A stretch of 64,000 nt of DNA from Ustulina deusta (lineage: Eukaryota > Ascomycota > Sordariomycetes > Xylariales > Xylariaceae). Below, piece by piece: positions 55,742-64,000 of the stretch (positions are counted from its first letter, which is position 1; each line of letters starts with the position of its first letter). The stretch is taken from positions 1,196,919 to 1,260,918 of the forward strand of contig JAJNNX010000009.1 of NCBI GenBank assembly GCA_023159155.1, read 5' to 3'. The notes beneath the pieces are model-generated. The model was not told where the DNA came from. It worked only from the letters and a program-made list of their open reading frames with translations, and made no database searches. The position numbers and the translations under genes were made by a program.

Positions 55742-56022
55742 TGAAGGTGTTAGGGAAAAGCGCGAATAGGGCACAATGGTGTATAGTTTCAAAAAGGGGC
55801 ATAAATCCAGTGATGTAAGGCGCAGTAAAGACGCTAAAAAGGGAGGCCAGAAGCCCTAGGAGAAACATAAGAAATATAAATATACAAATATGCCATACAA
55901 ATAAAATATAACCCAAGATATTTGGCTTTTCCTTTGAAAGACAAGGTTGTAAAGCTACGACTTCTGTTCTTTTTTATCTTTATTGGTTGTCTTTGGATTT
56001 CGCCTTTGAATTCGGTTTTTAT
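55742..56022. other. Short convergent intergenic region
   Basis: AT-rich, nothing recognised. Confidence 0.5.
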
Positions 56023-56421
56023 TCAGCCCCGAGAACGGGAAAGATACCTTGGAGAGGCGCATCGCTCCGTGCTGATCAGTCTCGGGTGCCTTGTTCTCGG
56101 CTTGGCCTCCACTCTAGAAAAGGTTCCGGTGTTGTTGCCGCTCCGCGCGCTGGATGAACTGCTCGCCGACGAGGTGGGCTGGCCCGCGGCCGAGACACGG
56201 CAGGGTTTGCTCTTGTCGCAGATGATCTTGACGTATTTCTTGTACTCGACGGCATAGTCTCGCTGTGGCCGCATAATATCCTGCAGAGTTTGTAACGGCT
56301 CGAGCGTCTTTTTCATCGGGCTCGTACGACTACCACTGAGAGGAGTAGCGGCATCAGCGCGGGGCTTGAAAGGCACGTCTATGAATATGGCGTCTACGTC
56401 GGCACCTTGGCCTTTGTTTTA
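56023..56421 (-). pseudogene. Gene fragment truncated at the edge of the AT-rich block
   Basis: The minus-strand frame is open from 56421 (just after a TAA in AT-rich DNA) to 56023 and has no ATG at its start. It begins NKGQGADVDAIFIDVPFKPR and continues through PMKKTLEPLQTLQDIMRPQR and YAVEYKKYVKIICDKSKPCR to a Ser-rich tail. Coding-like GC-rich composition ends abruptly at about 56420, where the RIP-like DNA starts. This looks like the 3' end of a gene whose 5' part was lost or mutated beyond recognition. An internal Met (MKKTLEP) could start a short protein. Family not recognised. Confidence 0.45.
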
Positions 56422-56582
56422 ACAAATATTAAAAAATAGAAGAAAAAGCTTTCTTATTAAAAAAAAAACAGAGTTTATAAAATAAATAGATATAAACTTT
56501 GCTAATATATTTATAAAGCTATAAAGTAGTATATGTTTTAATTGTTTATTTTATTATTAATATAGATTTAAAGTTTGCTTAA

Positions 56583-56723
56583 TGTAACGGTTAGTATAGT
56601 CTTAGCAAGACCTGCAAGGATTCTAGGCCTATATAGCAATAAAATAGGAAGTCTATGCATGGACTAACCTAACTCTGCAGCTATATATATAGAGTTTATA
56701 TTTACCTACCTTATAAACTTTGA

Positions 56724-56755
<32 letters not shown>

Positions 56756-56816
56756 GAGTTTTTATTTATAGTATTAATAAACTAGCTATAAAAGTTTTAT
56801 TTAACTAATCGTAATA
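56583..56816 (+). repeat. 5' LTR of the degraded retrotransposon
   Basis: Begins TGTAACGGTTAGTATAGTC, contains TTCTAGGCCTATATAGCAAT and GTATTAATAAACTAGCT, and ends near GTAATA, probably from an original ACA end. It carries a long T run at 56726-56749. Confidence 0.65.
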
Positions 56817-59800
56817 CTACTTTAAGCTTACTAATTATTTATTAATAAGTATTTAATAAATATATTTTTTTTATTTTGCTATAGTTAGTAAAACATAAAT
56901 AAACTTTTTTTTTTAGTTATATGCTTAATATAAAAAATTGTATATTTTATAATATAAATCTAATTTTAATATAACTTTAATAAAACTTTTAATTTTTATA
57001 CTACTTAAAAATTAATAATTTATAAAAAACTTAACTTTAAATATTTTTATTTTATTTTTAGTCCTTAAACAATTAGAACAATTTTAATTTTTTAGTATAG
57101 CTAGCTTTTTACTATTAAATAATCTTAAAAAAATTTTTTTAATAAAAAAAATAAAAAATTAAGTACTAAACTTTTTTATAAACGTTTTAAGCAAACTAAT
57201 ACTTAAAAAAAAATCTAAAAAAAATAAAAAATTAAAACTTAAAAAAATAAAATCTAAACTAAAACTAGAACTATTTAAAATAAGTAATATATTTAAAAAT
57301 ATAATATTAAATATTATAGCTATACAAGCTTATAACTCTATATTAGTTCTAATAGAACTTTTTTAATAAATAAAAAAAATAGAGCGCTAATTTTTTAATA
57401 CGTTTACTTTAATACTTTTAAAAAATAATTATAATTTAATAATAAAAAATATATTTAAAAACATTAATTTTAAACTTTTTAGTTTTATTGCTTTATTTAT
57501 TTTTTATTTTATTAGTTTATTTTTTAGTGCTTTAAACCTTGTTTATATTAAAAAAGCTAAAATATAAAGAACTAATTTTAGTAAGTTTGCAAAAAATAAA
57601 GCCTTATTTAATAACTAGGTTTATAAATTAACAAAAAAGCTAAATAAAAATATTATTATATTTTAAACTAAAAATAATTAATTTTAGTATATTATAAACT
57701 AATTAAAAAAATATACTAAAAAATTAATAAAAATATATTTTTATTTAATTAAAAAACTATTTAATAATATTACTAAAATAATTTAAGTTTTATTAATAAT
57801 TTATTATAATTTTAATTAAGCAGCTATAGCTTATAAAATATTTAAAGCTTATATATATAAAATTAATAAAAATATTAATAAATTTATTTTTATATTTAAT
57901 AGTTTAGCTTAAAAATATTAATTAGCTAAGTTATAATAAAAATATAAATTATAGAACTATTTTTATATAAATTTAAAAAAAAACCTATATAAAGCTTTTA
58001 TAAATTTAAATATTTTTTATAAGTTATTTATTAATAAAATTATTAAATTAGTATATAACGCTAAATAAGTTTATAAAAATTATTAATAAACTAAGTTTGC
58101 TAGCTTAATTAAATAAAAATCTAATTTAAATAATTAAGCTTTTAGTAAACTAGCTTATTAACTTTTAGCTAACTTTAGAAGTTTTAAAATATTTATTTTA
58201 AAATAATTAGAATAAGCGCTAATTATAAAAAAAAAAAAGCTTATTAGAATAGTAAAATTTGTTTTATTTATAATAAAAAAAAATATATTAATTAACTGCT
58301 TTAATTAAAAGTTTAAAGTTTTAAATATTTAACTAGTAAAAAAAAGCCCTAATAAGAATAGCTCTAATAGTTTATCTAATTTAAAAAACAAGTAAAACTA
58401 ATAGAAGTTTTTTTGTTAGTTTTTTTATTTATTTTAGCTAAAATATATAACTAAAACAAATTAATTATTTTTAAAATATTTATTTAATTATAAATTAATA
58501 GTATTAAAATAAAAACTTTAGTTTTATATAATACTAAAGCTTATACTTTTTTAATAATTAACTATAAATTTATATAATAAATTAAACAATAATTAAAAAT
58601 AAAAATAGTTTAGTTAGCTAAACTTTAAAAGTTTTATAACTATTAAAGCAAAATAATTAACAAAGTTTATAAATATTTAATATATACTATAAAAATTAAT
58701 AATTAATAATTTAAAAATTAAATATTTTAAATTATTAATTTTAGTTATAATATTATTATTAGTATTAAATAATTAATAAAATAAAATGTTTTAATAAAAA
58801 CCTAAAAATAATAATTAATTTAGCTAAATAATTTATTTTTATTAGTTTAATTTTTATTAATAATTATAGTTAAGCTTTTTAATTATAAATAACAAAATAT
58901 AAACCTAAAAATATAAAAAAATATAGATTAATGCGATTAAGCGTTAAAAAAATATTATTAAATATTAAAATAACTTTTTAAAAATAAAACAATTATTCTA
59001 AAAATAATTAAAACTAAAAAAACAAAAAAAAAATCTAAAATTTTTAAACTTAAAATAAAAAAGGTCTATATAATAACTTTTTAAAAAAAAAAAAACTAAG
59101 CTACTATTAAAAAAATTATATAAGATTTTTAGAACTATTTTTATTAAAATAAATAGAAATAACTAGCTAAAAAAAATTTAAAAAAACTTATTATAATTAA
59201 GTTTGTAATAATTAAAAATAACTATACTAAGCTATTTAAAAAAAATTTAAAAATAATTAATATTTTATAAAAAAAATAGATTTAAATTAATTAAGTAGTA
59301 CTATAAAAAACTTTTAATAATAAACCGATCTTATTTCTAAAAAAAAAAAACCTTTAATATATAGAGTTAGTACAAAGCTTTTTGCTTTTTTAGCTATTAT
59401 ATCTAAAGGGGTTTTTTTTTAAAAAAAAATCTAAAACTTTATTACTATTATAGCTAGAGTTTAATATAGTACTAGAACTTAATAATAAAAAACATATTTT
59501 TAGCCCTTATTAATACTATATATTTATATAGTTTATTTTATTTAAAAAAAAGTTTATAAATAAGCTGCTAATTATAGATTTTATTAAATAAAATATAAAT
59601 TTAAATATTATTTTTGTTTTATTTATACTTAAACTTAGGTTAATTAAATATAAGTTTATAATTAATTACTAATAAAAAAATATATATTTAAAAAATTAAA
59701 TTATATTAGTTTTAAATATTAGTAGTATTATATTTAATTATTATAATACTATTTAATTTGCTAAATTAAATATTATTAAAACTTTTTATTAATTGTTATT

Positions 59801-62445
59801 AATTATAAAATTATATTAATTTTTTTTTTTAAACCTACAAAAAAATATTTTAATAAAAGGTTTTATTTTTTGGTTTAAAAGTAGGACTTGTTTAGTAGCA
59901 AGTTTTTATTAATATATAAATCTAAAAATTCCTAAATAAGTTTATAAATATTTATGTAAATAATATTTTAATTTATTTTAAAACTAAAAAATAGTACTAG
60001 ATCTATTATAAAAATATAATTTATTGTTTATATTAAGCTAAATATTAAAAAAATATTAGAAAGTTTTGTTTTAATATATTTATTATTAATTATTTAAGAA
60101 TAGTTATAAAAACTAGAATAAAAATTAAAATTAATTTTAGTAAAATCTAAGCAATTTTAAATTAAAATTTTAATAATTTTAAAAGTACTAAATTAATCCA
60201 GTTATTTTTTAAGTTTTATAATTACATTTATATATTTATTTACTATATTAGTAAAATTACTATTTTTTTAAATTAATTACTAAAAAAAAACAAGCTATTT
60301 ATAATAGGATTAAAATAAAAATAAGCTTTTAAATATATAAAATTGCTAACTTATAAAATATTTGTTTTAGTTTTTTTTAAGTTTGGCTAACTAATATAAA
60401 TAAAAATAAATGTTTTATATAATATAATAAAAAAATTATTTAGTAATAATAAAAAAATATAACCTAAAAATTTATAAAGTATTTTTTTAAAATAATAATA
60501 CTAATTAAGCAAGCTTACTTAATTTAAAACTATAAATTTTTAGTAATAGTATAAATTTTGGAATATTATTGCTTAGAACTCTTTAGAACTAAGTTTTTTA
60601 TAATAATTAATTATTAAGCTTTATTATATTTTTTAAATAAATAGATTTTATTAATATAATAAATATACTAAGCTAATTTTTATTAAATTTTAATATTATT
60701 TTTTAATACTAACTAAAATAAAAAAATATAATAGTTAATGTTTTATTAAAAAAAATAGCTAAGTTTTTTATAATTAAAACTAGAAAAGCTAAAGAATAAA
60801 TAATAGTATTAGTCCTGCTTAATAAAATATTAGGTCCTATATTAATTATAGACTTTTTATTTAATATTTTTTAAAGAGCTGATTTAGTAAATCTAATTAA
60901 ATAAGAAAACTAGCTATAAGAACTAAAAAATAAAAACAAAAAGCTATATATACTTAAGGTTATTTTAAATAGGATTATTTTTTTTTATATAGTTTTAATT
61001 TAAAAAGTTTATATATTTTTAATTATTATATATTAAAATTAATATAAAATAATTAAAATGTTAGAACAAAAATATTATTAGTTTTATTTAAAATATAATT
61101 ATAAATAATATATATATAATTATTATAATTATAAAAAAAATAAAATATTATAAAATAAAGTTTTTTATTTTTTTTATTTATTGTTTATACTAGCTATAAT
61201 ATAGCAATATATAATAATAAATAGTAAAAATATATTATTTAATTAATAGGGTTATAACTATATATAGGTATTTATAAATAAGTTTAGTTATTTAATTGTA
61301 ATTTTATTTAGCAAAAAAATAAATATTATAAAATTGTTAGCTATATAATACTATAAAAGTTTATATAGATTTTTTAGTATATTAAATATATAAATATTAA
61401 ATAATATAAGATTGTTTATTTTTAAGTTTATAGTAATAATTAATAGTTTTATAAGTATTAAATACTGTTTTAGTAGTATTTATTATTTTTAGATTTAAAA
61501 AATAATAAAATTAATTAATTAAAAATTAGATTAATAATTTTGTTTTTATATTAATAAATATTAAAACAATTAAAATATTTATTTTTTTAATTTAAATTTT
61601 ATATATAATTTTTTGTAATATTTATTAATTAATATATTATTATTAAAAGTAGCAATAAAAATTAAAATATAAAACTTTTTAATAATAAATATTAGTAAAA
61701 CTATTATAAATTTTAATACTAAGCAATAAATGCTTAAATTGGTTTATTAAACCTAAAATGTTTAAAAAATAATATATAATATAGTAACCTTTATATAAAA
61801 ACAATATAAATTATGAGCTAATAAAAAAAAATGTTTAATAGATTTTAAAATAAAAAATAAAATTTAAAAAAAAAAAAAAAGTTTTATAATGTAAGTATTA
61901 ATTATTAGATTAGATTTTTAATTAGTTAAATCTTTTAAAATTTTAAAAAAACAAAAATTTAGTTATATTTTTGATTTGTTTAATTTTTATAAAATAAAAA
62001 ACTTATTTTATATTAATTAATTATAAAAAATAAGTAATAATTTTTTATTTTAATAAATTTAATTATTATTTTTAGTTAAAAATATTAATAATAAAGCAAA
62101 ATTTAAAGTTAAACAAATTAAACAATTAAAAATATATAAAAAAAGCAAAAAGTTATAATATTAGATTGCTTAAAAAAGTTATAATTTTAATAATATTTAG
62201 TATATAGTTTAAAATTTTAAAAATATACTAATTAAACTTGATTAATTTTATAAAACTTATAAAAAAGTTTTTAGACTTTTTATAAAATTATAAAAATAAA
62301 TATATATAATAATAGTTAATAAGTTTATAAGTAATTATAAAAATAATAATAAAACAATATAATATAGAAAGATTATATAAACTTAATATTATTAGTAATT
62401 TTGAGTTAAAATTATATTTAAACTTTTAGTTTTAAAAAAAAGTAA

Positions 62446-62672
62446 TATAACAATTAGTATAGTTTTGGCAAAACTTATAAAAATTCTAGGCCTATATAGC
62501 AATAAGATAGAAAGTCTACGTACGGACCAACCTAATTTTATAGCTATACATATAGAGTTTATATCTATTTACTTTATAAACTCTGATTTTTCTTTTTTCT
62601 TTTTTAGCTTAGAGTTTTTGTCTATAGTATTAATAAACTAGCTGTGGAAGCTTTATTTGATTGATTGTGATA
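62446..62672 (+). repeat. 3' LTR of the degraded retrotransposon
   Basis: Shares TTCTAGGCCTATATAGCAAT and GTATTAATAAACTAGCT in the same order with the 5' copy. Differences between the copies are mostly C/T or G/A, as expected for RIP. This copy keeps more G and C than the internal region. Confidence 0.65.
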
Positions 62673-63690
62673 TTTAAAAGTTGTTAAAATTAAACTAAAT
62701 ATTAATTTTTTTTTTAAAAAACTAAAAGTTTAAAATATAGTTTTAATTTAAAGTCACTAAAAATATTAAATATATATAATATATGTTATAAACAAGTTAT
62801 ATATTAAAATAAATACTTATAAATAATTATTTACGGTTAGTCTTAAAATTATAGTGCTTATATATTAAAAAATAAGCTGAACCTATATTTCTTAGTATTA
62901 TATTTATTATTTTTTAGTAGAATTAAACTTTACGTAAAGTTTAGTTTTTTTTGTATAGTAGCTTAGTATACCAAGCTTATAGCTAGGGGTAAAGTTATGT
63001 TTTTATAGAAAAAAGTAAAATTAAGTTTTAATAACTTAGTAATGTAGTTTTATATAGCAATAATAATAATAGCTTTATATTTATAATAATATTATATATA
63101 TAATAATTTAAGTTGTATAATAATATAGCTATTAAAAATTATTAATAGTTATTTTTAGCTTCGGGAAACTAACTAATATAGTGCTTTAACACTAAGCTTT
63201 AAGTTTTTATTAAGTTAGTTTTTTAATTAAAATTTTTATTATAAAGTTAAGTTTTTTATTTTAATTTTTATATATTATCAAGTTTTTTTATTATTATTAA
63301 AGCTTTAGTAATTATGTTTAAAACTTCTAGTAAACCTAGCTTTTTTTAAAATATATAAAAATAAAAATAAATTTTTTTTTTATAAAATTAGATTTTTTAT
63401 TTTAATCTTTTTTATAAAGTTAAGTTTTTTATTTTAACCTTTTTAGTAAAATTGAGTTTTTTATATACCTATGCTACTAAGCTAGGTTCTTTTTTTAATT
63501 ACCTAAGCATTAATAAATATATTTAAAATTTTTAGTAAAGCTAGCTTTTTTTAAAGTGTTTTTAAAGTCTAAAATAAAAAAAGCAGTTTAAAATTAATAA
63601 ATAGCATTTTTATAACTTTTTAAATATTTTGTTTTAAAAATATATATATAAATATATTTAAAAACTTAACTAGTAAATTTTGCTTTTTAA
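62673..63690. repeat. Degenerate telomere-associated repeats
   Basis: Variants of AAGTTAAGTTTTTTATTTTAA recur at about 63240, 63385, 63417 and 63448. A longer unit containing TTTAAAA(C/T)TT(C/T)TAGTAAA followed by CTAGCTTTTTTTAAA occurs near 63320 and again near 63520, about 200 bp apart. They lie directly against the telomere. Confidence 0.6.
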
Positions 63691-64000
63691 GGGTTAGGGT
63701 TAGGGTTAGGGTTAGGGTTAGGGTTAGGGTTAGGGTTAGGGTTAGGGTTAGGGTTAGGGTTAGGGTTAGGGTTAGGGTTAGGGTTAGGGTTAGGGTTAGG
63801 GTTAGGGTTAGGGTTAGGGTTAGGGTTAGGGTTAGGGTTAGGGTTAGGGTTAGGGTTAGGGTTAGGGTTAGGGTTAGGGTTAGGGTTAGGGTTAGGGTTA
63901 GGGTTAGGGTTAGGGTTAGGGTTAGGGTTAGGGTTAGGGTTAGGGTTAGGGTTAGGGTTAGGGTTAGGGTTAGGGTTAGGGTAGGGTTAGGGTTAGGGTT
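63691..64000 (+). repeat. Telomere, (TTAGGG)n, about 52 units
   Basis: Uninterrupted GGGTTA units from 63691 to the end of the window, the standard filamentous-fungus telomere repeat. One unit near 63981 lacks a T (GGGTAGGG). The G-rich strand runs 5' to 3' outward, so this is a right chromosome end. Confidence 0.99.

Larger units (their letters stand above)
56583..62672 (+). mobile_element. LTR retrotransposon, heavily RIP-mutated
   Basis: Two direct repeats of about 230 bp bound a 5.6-kb internal region. The 5-bp flanks CTTAA (before 56583) and TTTAA (after 62672) would fit a target-site duplication differing by one C/T. A purine run (AAAAAAAAG) lies just before the 3' copy, as expected for a polypurine tract and plus orientation. 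The interior has decayed to A+T and no gag or pol residue can be read, so superfamily is unknown. Confidence 0.65.
56422..63690. other. RIP-like A+T isochore of the subtelomere
   Basis: Over 7 kb of DNA made almost wholly of A and T with few C or G, rich in TA dinucleotides and stop codons in all frames. No intact frame longer than a few dozen codons. Contains the LTR element and the telomere-proximal repeats listed separately. Confidence 0.9.

Noticed and set aside
56422..63690. Telomere-linked RecQ helicase gene, common at fungal chromosome ends
   Set aside because: No helicase residue is readable in any frame of the A+T-rich block; paired LTRs explain most of it.
63691..64000. CRISPR-like or minisatellite array
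   Set aside because: Unit is 6 bp TTAGGG without spacers, so it is the telomere.

Overview
The window is the right end of a chromosome from a filamentous ascomycete, most likely a Sordariomycete. The evidence is short spliceosomal introns with GT..AG ends and CTAAY-like branch sites, Zn2Cys6 regulators, an AA9 cellulose monooxygenase, CPSF30/Yth1 and Spt5 homologues, and a terminal array of about 52 TTAGGG repeats (63691-64000). GC content falls sharply distally. The last 7 kb before the telomere are almost pure A+T, with the character of repeat-induced point mutation (RIP).

Layout. 0-6.2 kb holds housekeeping genes: the 3' part of SPT5, then ribosomal protein uS19 (RPS15) with seven exons, plus two doubtful or small genes between them. 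7-15 kb is gene-poor: a small three-exon hypothetical, a secreted acidic protein, an AA9 LPMO and a 57-residue Cys/His microprotein. 15-21 kb carries an uncharacterised protein, an AflR-like Zn2Cys6 regulator and a six-exon GH31 glucosidase. 22-27 kb returns to ordinary genes: Yth1/CPSF30, a DUF1776 protein and an Old Yellow Enzyme. 28.3-29.5 kb is a dead kinesin-like gene whose stop codons can all be explained by C-to-T change. 29.5-33.2 kb shows no supportable gene.

33-47 kb is the most interesting segment, a subtelomeric biotin biosynthesis cluster. It holds a cytochrome P450, an uncharacterised 545-aa protein, a bifunctional dethiobiotin synthetase/DAPA aminotransferase (BioDA), 8-amino-7-oxononanoate synthase (BioF), biotin synthase (BioB) and a Zn2Cys6 regulator. 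BioF makes KAPA from pimeloyl-CoA. BioA then makes DAPA, BioD makes dethiobiotin and BioB inserts sulfur. The P450 and the 545-aa protein are not part of the known fungal pathway. They could supply or modify the pimeloyl precursor, but that is inference. BioDA and BioF are divergent, and their shared promoter contains an inverted repeat with CGG-type half-sites.

48-56 kb holds a two-exon membrane protein, an inverted pair of MITE-like elements forming a palindrome of about 470 bp, an uncharacterised 492-aa protein with an in-frame TAG near its end, a GC-rich SsuA/THI5-type substrate-binding protein that looks bacterial in origin, and a truncated gene fragment that stops where the AT-rich block begins. 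56.4-63.7 kb is a RIP-degraded LTR retrotransposon with both LTRs recognisable, then degenerate subtelomeric repeats and the telomere.

Exon coordinates were derived by eye from splice signals and frame continuity. No database search was possible.
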